NCBI GenBank assembly: GCA_963846635.1
Contig: CAWJXM010000056.1
Location: 1 to 64,000, forward strand
Source: AP-15 sp963846635
Lineage (GTDB): Bacteria > Pseudomonadota > Alphaproteobacteria > ATCC43930 > CGMCC-115725
DNA: 64,000 bases
Direction of reading: 5' to 3'
Shown: piece by piece, positions 53,930 through 63,249 of the stretch
Position numbering within the stretch: position 1 is the stretch's first letter
Layout: every line of letters begins with the position of its first letter
Position numbers and translations under genes: made by a program
Notes under the pieces: model-generated
Told to the model about the DNA's origin: nothing
Seen by the model: only the letters and a program-made list of their open reading frames with translations
Database searches by the model: none

Positions 53930-54550
53930 CTAGCGTCAAACAAGAGTCCTAATAGCGTCAATAGGACTTTACGCTGGAATGTTTAACGAAAAATTTCCGG
54001 CGCAGAGAGGCTGTCCCAGCCTATCGCCGCATCGCGTGAATCGCCTGAGGGCTGCCAAACCCGCGCCCAAGCAGGCGCGACGCCTCATGCCGATCAATCG
54101 TAATACGCGATTGTTACAATCACATTAGAGCATTGTCACATGCATTTTTGACATAAGGTTGACGTAGTTGGCGACAGCTCGCTGACTGCGTGCAGCAAAC
54201 TCTGCAGCCAAGTGACAAGTCAAACACGGAGCCGTGGCAATGCATACCACCTCATGTTATAGACGAACGCGCCCTAGATCAAGATTCTGGAAGATTGATC
54301 GGCAGATATTCCCAAATCAGCCATCATCAGGAGTCTTAATCGTTGCAGCCATGATTGTGAAGAAAGGAGGTAAGTGCGGGACGATGGAGCAGCTTGTAAG
54401 CTGTGCCGCGACGGATACCTGCTTTGAGATTGGTATCGGTAGTCAATTTATCCCCGCACAATTTCGCTTCCGCGCAAACTGCGCGTCCGTGATGGCCATC
54501 GCAGCACCAGTCGGCGGTCGCGTTCATCGCTAAGCCTGAAGGAGAGGGCA
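53930..54550. other. AT-richer region between the QueC-like operon and the transposase
   Basis: No gene is supported. A 99-codon frame at 54234-54533 has irregular composition and no recognised sequence. The region carries the third repeat at 54150, a palindrome at 54094-54112, and AAGGAGAGGG, the ribosome site of the transposase gene. Its lower GC suggests transfer or insertion. Confidence 0.4.
54094..54112. promoter_or_regulatory. Palindrome CAATCG-N7-CGATTG sharing 11 bases with the MarR-type site
   Basis: The inverted repeat CAATCG / CGATTG has a 7-base centre. It contains ATCGTAATACG, exactly the 11-mer found in the clc-marR palindrome at 1920. It may be a second site for the same or a related regulator, but no gene is obvious just downstream except the transposase. 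Confidence 0.35.
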
Positions 54551-55657
54551 ATGCAGAGCCTTGGCGATTGCTTTGCCGAACTGAAGGATCCGCGTGGCAT
54601 CAATGCCAGACGTCATGACCTACCAGAAATTTTGACGATCGCCCTCTGCGCGGTGCTGGCAGGAGGTCAGACGGCCGTTGACATGGCGGTGTTCGCCGAA
54701 GCCAAGCGGGACTTTCTCGGCAGCTTCCTGCGTCTACAGAACGGAGTACCCAGCCACGATACTTTTAGCCGAGTTTTTAGGCAGCTTGATCCCGATCAGC
54801 TCCGCACCTGCTTCCAAAAGTTTATGGCGCGCTTCAGCGAGACCTGCAGCGGCGTAATCGCGATCGACGGCAAGATGCTACAGCGACCGATCGGCCCGGC
54901 TCACCCCGGTTCAGGGCTGCATATGATCAGCGCTTGGTGTTGCGACACGCGTCTTGTGCTCGCCCAGATTGCCACGACTACCAAAATGAGAGAAAACGCT
55001 GCAGTCATCGAGCTGTTGAAAAATTTGCGTCTGAGCGGTACCATCGTAACCACCGATGCGCTCAATTGTCAGCGCGAGATTAGTCGGCGAATAATAAAGC
55101 AAGGCGGTGATTACGTTCTTGCGCTGAAAGCCAATCACAGCGCCTTGCACGCTGATGTCATCCAATTCTTTGCTGATCCGGCTCACCAAAAGGCGAATCA
55201 CCATGCCACACATGACAGACAGCACGGCCGCATTGAGACCCGCATCGGCATCGTGTCGACTGATATCGATCGACTGCTAGCGCGCCATCATTGGCCGGGT
55301 CTGAGTGCGCTCGGCCGGGTCGTTCGGATCCGCCAAATAACCGCGAAGGCAGTTCCCAGGAAAACCACCGAGACCGCTTATTACCTGATGAGCGCAGCGC
55401 TGACACCCGAGCGCCTGTGCCAAGTTGTGCGGTCACATTGGGGGATCGAAAACCGCCTGCACTGGATCCTCAATGTCGTAATGAATGAAGACCAAGTCAG
55501 AAGCCGTAGCGACAACAGCCCCTACAATCTCGCGATTCTCCGCCATATGGCGCTCAATCTGATGCATAAGGATCGCTCCAACGTCTCGTTGCGCGCCAAA
55601 TTCAACCTCGCCGCCTGGCGCGATGATTTTCTGATAAAATTGCTCGCTCAGGCTTGA
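54551..55657 (+). mobile_element. ISAs1-family transposase, apparently intact
   Basis: The 368-residue protein matches ISAs1 (H-repeat) transposases: FAELKDPRGINARRHDLPEILTIALCAVLAGG, the catalytic Asp106 (AIDGKML), Asp169 (TTDALNCQ) and Glu300 (HWGIENRLHWILNVVMNEDQ), and the C-terminal NLAILRHMALNLM. AAGGAGAGGG precedes ATG 54551. Length and motifs suggest a functional gene. Clear terminal inverted repeats were not identified; a weak 9-of-11 match (cggtcgcgttc near 54514 and its complement near 55667) is the only candidate. It lies directly before the heparinase gene. Confidence 0.9.
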
Positions 55658-55689
55658 CTGGATAGCACGCGATCGTAGTTTCTCGGCTT

Positions 55690-55716
55690 TTGCTATTGGT
55701 TCGAGATATATATAAT
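55690..55716 (+). promoter_or_regulatory. Possible promoter between the transposase and heparinase genes
   Basis: TATAAT at 55711-55716 follows TTGCTA at 55690-55695 with a 15-base spacer, shorter than the ideal 17. It lies in an AT-rich patch 67 bases before the TTG start of the heparinase-like gene. The spacing makes this tentative. Confidence 0.25.
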
Positions 55717-55782
55717 CAATTTCTCGTATAGAGAGTAAACAGCTCGTTTCACGATATCACACCGAATCTCGGATATTTTCGA

Positions 55783-57891
55783 TTGCCGTTCAACAACGCA
55801 CGCACATTCAACCTACAAGCGATCGCGGGCCCGGATATCACCGGGCTCGAGATTGCGGTCGCACATTTCAACTCACCACATCCATACCTGCTCTTCCACT
55901 CGACCGGTTTGCCCGAAATTCGCCGGCAGGCCGCGGCTAATCCACGATTGCGGGCGCGGACGGCGAAGCTGCTGGCGGAAATTCCCTCGATGGAGGCGCG
56001 GGGGGAGCCGCGTGCGCTGATAAAACGTCGGGCGCGTCGACTGATTAATACCGCATTTCTTGCTGTTACCGCCGAGCCTCCGGTCGCCGAGGCCGCGCTC
56101 GCCGCGACCCGTGACGCGCTCGCCCAATTTGCGGCAGCCCCAACCTGGAAGGAGCGGCCCGTCATCCGCTCCTTTCTCGACTGCGCCGAAATTGCCGTCG
56201 CTGTGTCACTTGCCTATGATTGGCTCTTCGACGTGTTGACACCACCAGAACGCAGTGACATCGAGAGCGCCATCTACCGCAATGTCTTGGTGCCGGCACT
56301 AGAGGCGTACCGCGACCACTCGCTGATATGGCCCCGATGTCGGGATAATTGCACATTGGTTTCGAATTCGGGGATTCTGATTGCGGCTCTCTGTGTATTA
56401 CCGTGCCATCGAGCCCAGGCAAGCGAATTGCTCCATCACAGTCTCTGCTCTACCTGGAACGTGTTTTCCGCTCTGGCACCGGACGGCGCTTGGCGCGAGG
56501 GCCTCAGCTATTGGTCACTGGCGATGCGCTATGCCGGATTGATGGTGGCGGCTCTGGAGAACACATTGGGCGACAGCTTTGGGCTTGCTGACCGCCCAGG
56601 CTTTCCGCATACGGGCGACTTCGCACTGCATGCGGTCGGGCCGTCCGGTGATACATTTAATTTTGGGGATTCGGAACTGTGCTATGATGTTTCTTCGCTA
56701 ACCTGGTTCGCGCATCGCTTTGCGCGACCAATCGATGCCTGGCTGGTGCGTGAGAGCGAAGGCTGGTATCTACCGTTTACAGCGATCTGGCCAAACCATG
56801 GTCATGCCTCACCGATGACTTTGAACCTGCCGACCGGCAAAATCTTCCGCAGCGGCGATCTTGCATGCTTTCGCAACACCTGGTCGTACGGGAACGAGTC
56901 GCGTCCGGTCTATCTGGCGATTAAAGGGGGCAATGCTGCCACCGGAAGCGGCGGCCAGGCCGCTCAGCGCGAAGAGATATTTCTGCATGCTCAGGCGGAT
57001 GCCGGTACTTTTATTGTTGACGGCGCCAGGCATCGCTGGGTTGTCGACATGGGCCCAGACGATTACGATTTGCCAGGGTATTTCGATCACGGCGGTGATG
57101 GGGGGTCTGGACAGCGATGGCAATACTACCGCTCGCGGGCGGCCGGCCACAACACGCTCACCATCGGGGGGCGCGATCAGATCCCCAATTCGCCGGCATC
57201 GATTATTGGCAGTTGTGTCGATGGCGACAATAAGTGGGTGGTGCTGGACCTGTCGCGGGCATATGGACAGCTGCCAGGGACTATCCGTCGCGGAGCAGCT
57301 CTGCTCGGCCGTCAGATCGTGATTCAGGACGAGATCGATATCGAGCTTGGCAGCGAGATCACATGGACGCTGCACACTGCCGCCGAACCCGTTGCGTTAA
57401 GCGGATCTCTGGCGCGTTTTCGAATTGGCGACGATCGGTTCGACGCGCGGATTTTGGAACCGGCCGGTGCTCGCTTCCGATTATCGCTGCCGCCGCCGCC
57501 GCGCGCCTTCCTGCGCGCTGATGCGGAACAGCTGCATGGTCGGCCTACCGGCAACACGCGGCACGTGTTCGAACTGCCGCGTTGTGCCGATGAGGCCGGA
57601 CAGCATGCCGCCGGAGCGCCGATCCGACGGTTGCAAATCAGCCTGCCTGCGGGTACGCCGCGAGTCACCGTGTTACTTTTGCCCGATTGCGACGGCAGCG
57701 AATTGGCGCTGCCGGTGACCCCGCTCGACCATTGGCTCGCCAAGCGGCCGGTGCGGTTGACCGGTGTGCCGCGCCGCGGATGCTGGGCACGGGGATCGCG
57801 CCCGCTGCGCCGAGACGCAGCAGCGCGGTCAGGGCGATCGAAAACGCACTCTGATCGAGCGATTTCGGGGGGAGCGCTTGATTATGCTTGA
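55783..57891 (+). CDS. Heparinase II/III-like polysaccharide lyase/hydrolase family protein
   Basis: The 702-codon frame encodes a helical toroid N-terminal half (HPYLLFHSTGLPEIRRQAAANPRLRARTAKLL, AYDWLFDVLTPPERSDI) followed by the heparinase II/III beta-sandwich domain with GGQAAQREEIFLHAQADAGTFIVDGARHRWVVD and SRAAGHNTLTIGGRDQ. The family cleaves acidic polysaccharides such as heparin or alginate. No ATG lies before the conserved part; the only usable start is TTG 55783, in sequence changed by the adjacent transposase, so the native 5' end may be lost. No signal peptide is visible. The MFS gene overlaps its end by 8 bases. Confidence 0.85.
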   Translation: MPFNNARTFNLQAIAGPDITGLEIAVAHFNSPHPYLLFHSTGLPEIRRQAAANPRLRARTAKLLAEIPSMEARGEPRALIKRRARRLINTAFLAVTAEPPVAEAALAATRDALAQFAAAPTWKERPVIRSFLDCAEIAVAVSLAYDWLFDVLTPPERSDIESAIYRNVLVPALEAYRDHSLIWPRCRDNCTLVSNSGILIAALCVLPCHRAQASELLHHSLCSTWNVFSALAPDGAWREGLSYWSLAMRYAGLMVAALENTLGDSFGLADRPGFPHTGDFALHAVGPSGDTFNFGDSELCYDVSSLTWFAHRFARPIDAWLVRESEGWYLPFTAIWPNHGHASPMTLNLPTGKIFRSGDLACFRNTWSYGNESRPVYLAIKGGNAATGSGGQAAQREEIFLHAQADAGTFIVDGARHRWVVDMGPDDYDLPGYFDHGGDGGSGQRWQYYRSRAAGHNTLTIGGRDQIPNSPASIIGSCVDGDNKWVVLDLSRAYGQLPGTIRRGAALLGRQIVIQDEIDIELGSEITWTLHTAAEPVALSGSLARFRIGDDRFDARILEPAGARFRLSLPPPPRAFLRADAEQLHGRPTGNTRHVFELPRCADEAGQHAAGAPIRRLQISLPAGTPRVTVLLLPDCDGSELALPVTPLDHWLAKRPVRLTGVPRRGCWARGSRPLRRDAAARSGRSKTHSDRAISGGALDYA

Positions 57892-59170
57892 GCTTTCAGA
57901 TGACCGCTCGCCCCTCGCCGAGGGGGCGACGGTCGCCCGCCGCAGGGCGATGCTGCTTAGCCTGACAGCTTCGTCCTCATTGGGGCTGGCGGCCTCGATG
58001 ATTTATGTCCCGTCCATTCCGGCGATCGCGTACGGACTGCACACCTCGATCGCCCATGTCCGGTTGACCTTTGTTGGTTATCTGTTGGCGTATGCGGTCG
58101 GCATGTTGGTGTTGGGACCGCTGTCGGACCGCCTCGGGCAGCGCCGAACCTTGATTTGCGGGCTGGTCCTGACCGCGGCTGCGAGCCTGGTTTGCGCCGC
58201 CAGCCCAACCATTGAGGTGTTGATCGGCGCGCGGGTTCTTCAGGGGATCGGCGCGTGTGCCGGAATGGCCGTCGGCCGCGCCCTGATCCGCGATATCTGG
58301 GGAACCGCAGGCGCCGCCCGGGCGATCGGCTGGCTTGGGATCGCCGCCACCCTGACGCAGGCCTTCTCGCCGGTGTTGGGAGGGTATATCCAGATCTGGA
58401 TCGGATGGCGGGCCAATTTCGCTGTAATCGCGGCGCTTGCCTGCTTCGCGATTGTGCTGATCCTTCGCAACCTGCCAAGCTGCGGCCCGGCTGCGCAACG
58501 TGTGGGCGGTGAGGGCGCGCTAGCGAGTTATCGTAGGCTGATAACGACCCGTCAGTTTGTCGGTTACGCGCTCGCCGCGGCCGGCGCTCACGCCGGCTTT
58601 CATATATTTGCCGCCGGCGCCCCGGCGATATTGATCGGCAAATTGGGCGTCACACCCGAGCAATACGGCACTTTAGCCGCCCTGCCGCCACTCGGGTTTA
58701 TCGTCGGTAGCTTTCTGTCGAATCGGTTGACCGATCGGCGCGGCGTCAATGGGATGATTAAGATCGGATCGGCAGTGCTGCTTCCCGCCGGTCTGATCAT
58801 GCTGGCGCTGGCAGGTTCCCGTGTCTTCACACCCTTTGCCGTGATCGGCCCGATGATCTTTGTGTGCTGCGGCAGCGGGCTGATCACGCCCAACGCCATG
58901 GCGGGCAGCCTAGCGGTCAATCCGCGCATCGTCGGCGCCGCGTCCGGGCTCTGCGCGTTTGTCCAGATAACAGGGGCGGCGGGCGCGACCGCAGCGTTGT
59001 CGCTCGGCCCGAGCGGCAGCCCGCTCATACTGGCCCTCACCATCGCTTTTGCCGGATTGTTTTGCGTGATCTCCTTTGGTGCGTTGATGCGCTCGCCGCG
59101 GGTACCCGCAAAGATCCAAAGCGCGCTCGCCGATACAAGAGTGAGCCCCGGTGCCACTTCCTCTTCGTGA
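57884..59170 (+). CDS. MFS transporter, Bcr/CflA-like
   Basis: The 428-residue protein has about 12 membrane segments with GPLSDRLGQRRTLICGLVLTAAASLVCA, the MFS loop, and RVLQGIGACAGMAVGRALIRD, typical of the DHA1 (Bcr/CflA) drug-efflux group. ATG 57884 follows a GGGGGGAG site. It overlaps the heparinase end and the next gene's start, so it belongs to the same operon. It might export or import a degradation product or a drug. Confidence 0.88.
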   Translation: MLELSDDRSPLAEGATVARRRAMLLSLTASSSLGLAASMIYVPSIPAIAYGLHTSIAHVRLTFVGYLLAYAVGMLVLGPLSDRLGQRRTLICGLVLTAAASLVCAASPTIEVLIGARVLQGIGACAGMAVGRALIRDIWGTAGAARAIGWLGIAATLTQAFSPVLGGYIQIWIGWRANFAVIAALACFAIVLILRNLPSCGPAAQRVGGEGALASYRRLITTRQFVGYALAAAGAHAGFHIFAAGAPAILIGKLGVTPEQYGTLAALPPLGFIVGSFLSNRLTDRRGVNGMIKIGSAVLLPAGLIMLALAGSRVFTPFAVIGPMIFVCCGSGLITPNAMAGSLAVNPRIVGAASGLCAFVQITGAAGATAALSLGPSGSPLILALTIAFAGLFCVISFGALMRSPRVPAKIQSALADTRVSPGATSSS

Positions 59171-60333
59171 AGCCATTATTCCGGCGCCGCGAGGTTGGAT
59201 CCCGCAACGGGCGCTGGCCCGCTTTTACCCCGCGATTGCCGAATTGGGCCGGGAGGTCCTTCCCGAGGTCCGCGACATCGAGAATGGGCTCGACCGCGAC
59301 GAGGCCGCCGGCTGCGATACCGTCTGTGCGCGCCAAGCGATTGGCGAACTGCGCTGGCGCCTGCAATATACCGGCGATGCGACCGCCGCGGCGCAGGTGC
59401 TCGAGCGGGTTCGCGCCCTAGGCCGTTCCTCGCGTGCAGTTTTCCCATTGCGCGACGAACAAGGGCAGCTTCGGTATCGGAACCGAGGTCTGGTTTTTAA
59501 AGCTCGATGCCTCGGTCGACCTGATGCTTGCCGATGATTTTGTCCCCGATGTAAGCCCGCCGCGCTTTCTGGATCGCATAAACCACCCAGATCGCCTGAG
59601 GAACTATCTCGAAGGCCTGACTCTGTCTCGCCTCGAACAGGGTGTCGACCGTCGCAAGGAGCTCAACTTCGCCACGGCTGATCTCGTCCGGCTGATCCTG
59701 CGCCGCCGACCGGTGGAGTACCGATGGCACCCCGGGCTCGAAGGCGCGATCCGGAATTTCCTTGCCGAATGGCAGGACCCAGTGACCGGCTTTTTCGGCG
59801 CGGACTACGCAGTCGATGGGGGCCGCTGGCGCACCGCCGACCTCAGCATGACCTTTCACATGGCGCGTTATCTCAACGGCCACATCGGCCATTGGGAGCG
59901 GCTGATCGACACATTGTTCGCGATCCGTGACGATCGCTATCCCAATGGCTGGCTCGACGATGAGGGGATGACCAGCCACAACAATTACGATGTTGCGGTT
60001 CTGTTCAGTTTTGGCTGGCCGCAGATGCGGGCCGATCAGCGGGATTGCGCCCGGGAGGAGATTGATCGCCTGCTCAGCTGGTGCCTCGAAACCGCGATCG
60101 CACCGGACGGAACGGTTATGGCCCGCGCGGTCGGTGAGTCGATCCCCGAATCCTATTATTTCACGATCGCCTTTCTCGATACGATCGGCTTTTTCAATCC
60201 GGCCAAGCGGTTCTGGACCGATCGAGCCTTTCCCCAGGCGCCGGTACTGCGCGCCCGCCTCGAACGCCGGCTTCTCGAACTGCACCGCAATCATCCGATG
60301 GTGCCGATGGCGCTCGCAAGGTTGCACGGCTGA
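59151..60333 (+). pseudogene. Unrecognised helical-toroid-like protein, frameshifted
   Basis: The first frame (from a weak GTG at 59151) runs WIPQRALARFYPAIAELGREVLPEV to a point near 59440-59470. From there another frame continues GSFGIGTEVWFLKLDASVDLMLADDFV to the stop at 60333, including WRTADLSMTFHMARYLNGHIGHWERLID and GMTSHNNYDVAVLFSFGW. Together they make one protein of about 390 residues, broken by a one-base shift. The helical repeat pattern suggests an alpha/alpha toroid, as in glycoside enzymes, but no family was recognised. It overlaps the MFS gene by 20 bases. Confidence 0.7.
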
Positions 60334-60398
60334 GAGTGGATCGGCGCGTGCCCGTTGATTAGAATAGTTCTCGAACCACGAGAACGAGGGAATAGCCG

Positions 60399-61253
60399 AT
60401 GTCGACTACGCTTGACGCCGAGGCTCGCCACGATATCCGCATCGAGGATGTCGAATATCAACGCCAGGGCGGGCGACCATTGCTGGCAAGGCTCTATCGT
60501 CCGAGCGGGATGGGGCCGTTCCCGGCCGTGCTGCAGGTGCATGGCGGCGCCTGGGTCAACAAGGACCGCACCGACAACGATTTCATTGCCAAGGCCCTCG
60601 CCGAGAGCGGCATCTTTGTCGCCTCGATCGATTTCCGCATGCCGCCCGAGGCACCCTATCCCGCCTCGCTCGCCGACATCAACCTTGCGACCCGCTGGCT
60701 CAAAGCCAATGCCGGCGAATTCAGAAGCCGGGCCGAGTGGGTCGGCAGCTTTGGCACATCGAGCGGCGGCCATCAGGTGCTGCTGGCGGCGATGCGGCCC
60801 GAGAATCCGCGCTACAATGAGTTATGGCTGCCCGACGCCCCGGCGCTTGATGCGAAACTCGCCTTTGTGATCTCGGGCTGGGGCGTGCTCGACCCGCTCT
60901 TGCGCTACGAGCTTGCCAAAAAGGCCGGCAATGCCGAGCTTCTCGAAAATCATCACAATTTTTGGAGCGACGCGGCGACGATGGAAGAGGGCAACCCGCC
61001 CCGCATCCTCGAACGCGGCGAAAAGGTCTATTTGCCGCCGGCGCTGATCTTTGGCGGCGACAAAGACGAATGGGTTCCGGTCGAGGTGATGCGTAAATTC
61101 GTCACCGACTATCAGAAAGCCGGGGGTGATGCCGAATTGCAGCTTTATGAGGGCGCCAATCACGGCTTTATGACCGGCAAACCCGACGCGCCCTACGCCG
61201 CACGCGCGATCGACCGGATGAAGGCGTTCATCCGCAAACACACCACCGGTTAG
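60399..61253 (+). CDS. Alpha/beta-hydrolase (esterase/lipase-like)
   Basis: The 284-residue protein has the oxyanion motif HGGAWVNKDRTD, the nucleophile elbow GTSSGGHQVLLA, the acid GDKDEWVPVE and the catalytic His in GANHGFMTGKP. This matches HSL-type or related esterases. AACGAGGG lies before ATG 60399. It follows the frameshifted gene by 65 bases and is the last of the heparinase run; deacetylation of a sugar oligomer is one possibility. A stem-loop follows. Confidence 0.9.
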   Translation: MSTTLDAEARHDIRIEDVEYQRQGGRPLLARLYRPSGMGPFPAVLQVHGGAWVNKDRTDNDFIAKALAESGIFVASIDFRMPPEAPYPASLADINLATRWLKANAGEFRSRAEWVGSFGTSSGGHQVLLAAMRPENPRYNELWLPDAPALDAKLAFVISGWGVLDPLLRYELAKKAGNAELLENHHNFWSDAATMEEGNPPRILERGEKVYLPPALIFGGDKDEWVPVEVMRKFVTDYQKAGGDAELQLYEGANHGFMTGKPDAPYAARAIDRMKAFIRKHTTG

Positions 61254-61260
61254 TTCTGAC

Positions 61261-61293
61261 CCCAGCCCATTCCGCTGTGCGGAACGGGCTGGG
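61261..61293. terminator. 15-bp stem-loop just after the esterase gene
   Basis: CCCAGCCCATTCCGC at 61261-61275 pairs with GCGGAACGGGCTGGG at 61279-61293 with one G-T pair and a 3-base loop. It starts 7 bases after the esterase stop, the position of a terminator, but no T-run follows. Confidence 0.45.
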
Positions 61294-61675
61294 TCGAAAG
61301 TCGATCGTCTGCGGTGCCCACCGCACCGTCACGCGCACTGTATTCGGTACAGCGGTCGCAATTGGTTGCGACTGCTTCTAACGTTGATTGACACAGATCA
61401 ACGGCACTGCGGGCCACAGAGTACGCTCGCAACCACCTATGACGGGCTCGCGGTCCTGACGAGGCAGGCTGAGGGACTACTACTTCCACTCTGATACCGC
61501 TGATCGTGATCCCCTTTGGCGCCAACCAGATCCCAGCTTCGCATCGCCCTCAAACCAAGAACTGAACCGATAAACGCTCATCTGTGATCGCGCACTGACC
61601 CGGATCAACGGCGGCCGAAACCCGATACCGCTCAAAGCGATGATCAGGCCTTCCAGATCCGGGCGCTCGTAACTT

Positions 61676-61709
61676 ATCCGAAAGTCTGACGGAGCCATCC
61701 GAAAGTCTG
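61676..61709. repeat. Direct repeat ATCCGAAAGTCTG x2 upstream of mntH
   Basis: The 13-mer occurs at 61676-61688 and 61697-61709, start to start 21 bases, two helical turns. It lies about 110-145 bases before mntH and may bind a regulator. No known manganese or iron box was recognised in it. Confidence 0.4.
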
Positions 61710-61757
61710 CCATGGCAGATCGAGACGTGCCGTTCGCGTCGTTCAGGCGTTCGTGGC

Positions 61758-61790
61758 TGTAAGACGCGTCAGTCTCGGCGCAGTCTTACA
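61758..61790. promoter_or_regulatory. Inverted repeat TGTAAGAC-N17-GTCTTACA before mntH
   Basis: The 8-base arms at 61758-61765 and 61783-61790 are exact complements. The repeat ends 30 bases before ATG 61821, in the leader or core promoter, so it could be an operator or RNA hairpin. Manganese-dependent regulators such as MntR and Mur are candidates by gene function only. Confidence 0.4.
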
Positions 61791-61820
61791 ACCCTGAGGC
61801 GCACAGCGCGATCGCTTACA

Positions 61821-63143
61821 ATGTCTTGGATGACCAGCGAAAGTATAGGCCGGCCCGGCGCTTTGTCAGAATGGACGATCCGGGCCGCGCGCGACGCACT
61901 CGACGGCAGGCGCGGCTGGCGCGGCTATCTCGCCTTTGCCGGCCCCGCGGTGGTGGCATCGATCGCCTATATGGATCCGGGAAATTTTGCGACAAATATC
62001 CAGGCCGGCGCCAAATACGGATACGGACTCCTCTGGGTGGTGGTGCTCGCGAACCTGATCGCGATGCTGTTCCAGGCGCTTTCGGCCAAACTCGGGATCG
62101 TCACCGGTCGCAATCTCGCGGAACTCTGCCGTGAACAGTGGCCGCGCTCGGTCGTCTTGGGGATGTGGGTCGTCAGCGAGATCGCCGCAATGGCTACCGA
62201 TCTCGCCGAGTTTCTCGGCGGGGCGATCGGATTGTCGCTGCTGTTCAGGATCCCGCTGCTCGCCGGCATGCTGATCACCGCGATCGTGGTTTATGGCATT
62301 CTGTTGTTCCAACGAAACGGTTTCCGGCCGATAGAGCTGATCATCGGCAGCCTCGTTGCGACGATCAGCCTTTGTTACCTGATCGAGATGTTCATGGCAC
62401 CAGTCGATTGGGGTGCTGCGGCGTGGCACTCGGTCGTGCCGCAACTTGCCGGCCCCGAGGCGCTGGTGCTCGCTGTCGGCATTATCGGCGCCACGGTCAT
62501 GCCGCACGCGGTCTATCTCCATTCCGGGCTGACTCAAGCGCGCATTCCGGCGCGCCATGCGGCCGATAAGCGCCGCATCGTCCGCGCATCGAACCGCGAG
62601 GTCGTCCTCGCCCTCGCGGTCGCCGGTCTCGTCAACATGGCGATGGTGATGATGGCCTCGGGCGCGTTCCATGCCGGGCATAGCGACGTCGCTGAAATCG
62701 AGACCGCCTATCACACCCTTGCGCCGCTGCTCGGTGCGGCCGCGGCCGGCGTCTTCTTGATCGCTCTGCTTGCTTCGGGCGTATCGAGTTCGGCGGTCGG
62801 CACGATGGCCGGGCAGATGATCATGCAAGGCTTTGTCGGCTTCACAATCCCGGTTTGGCTACGCCGGATCGTGACGATGGTGCCGGCGCTCGTCGTCGTT
62901 GCCCTCGGCGTCGATGCCACCGAGGCGCTCGTCGCCAGCCAGATTGTGTTGAGCATCGCCTTGCCGCTGCCGATGGTGGCGCTGGTCCTGCTCACGCGGC
63001 GGGCGGACATCATGGGGCCATTCGCCAACAATCGCCTGACCCAAGCGACGGCGGTGATCGGCACCGCAATCGTGCTTGCGCTGAACGTTTTTCTGATAAT
63101 CCAGACTCTGGGCATTGCGATTCCTGGCTTGCCGACGGGCTGA
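61821..63143 (+). CDS. mntH: Nramp-family Mn2+/divalent metal transporter
   Basis: The 440-residue protein has the Nramp signature: YMDPGNFATN in the first membrane segment (Asp52) and MPHAVYLHS in the sixth, the two broken helices that bind the metal, plus the conserved IVVLANLIAMLFQ-type TM2 region. It imports Mn2+ (or other divalent ions) with protons. There is no clear ribosome site before ATG 61821; ATG 61830 is an alternative. The repeats upstream suggest metal control. Confidence 0.93.
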   Translation: MSWMTSESIGRPGALSEWTIRAARDALDGRRGWRGYLAFAGPAVVASIAYMDPGNFATNIQAGAKYGYGLLWVVVLANLIAMLFQALSAKLGIVTGRNLAELCREQWPRSVVLGMWVVSEIAAMATDLAEFLGGAIGLSLLFRIPLLAGMLITAIVVYGILLFQRNGFRPIELIIGSLVATISLCYLIEMFMAPVDWGAAAWHSVVPQLAGPEALVLAVGIIGATVMPHAVYLHSGLTQARIPARHAADKRRIVRASNREVVLALAVAGLVNMAMVMMASGAFHAGHSDVAEIETAYHTLAPLLGAAAAGVFLIALLASGVSSSAVGTMAGQMIMQGFVGFTIPVWLRRIVTMVPALVVVALGVDATEALVASQIVLSIALPLPMVALVLLTRRADIMGPFANNRLTQATAVIGTAIVLALNVFLIIQTLGIAIPGLPTG

Positions 63144-63249
63144 GGCCCTTCGCCGGCGGACCGGAGCGGCAGTGATCCGGTGCCGCATGTTGCACTCCGC
63201 CAGCGTGGCTGGCATCCTGGATCGAGCATGGGTGTCGTTTGGAAAGGCC

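Larger units (their letters stand above)
61254..61820. other. Upstream region of mntH with repeats
   Basis: No gene is supported. Besides the stem-loop at 61261, it contains the direct repeats at 61676 and the inverted repeat at 61758. A minus-strand frame across 61480-61713 reads partly like protein (MAPSDFRISYERPDLEG) but has no family. Confidence 0.4.

Noticed and set aside
54234..54533. 99-codon frame before the ISAs1 transposase
   Set aside because: Irregular composition, no ribosome site and no recognisable sequence.
61480..61713. Minus-strand 77-codon frame upstream of mntH
   Set aside because: Partly protein-like but without a ribosome site or family, and it overlaps the repeat-bearing leader.
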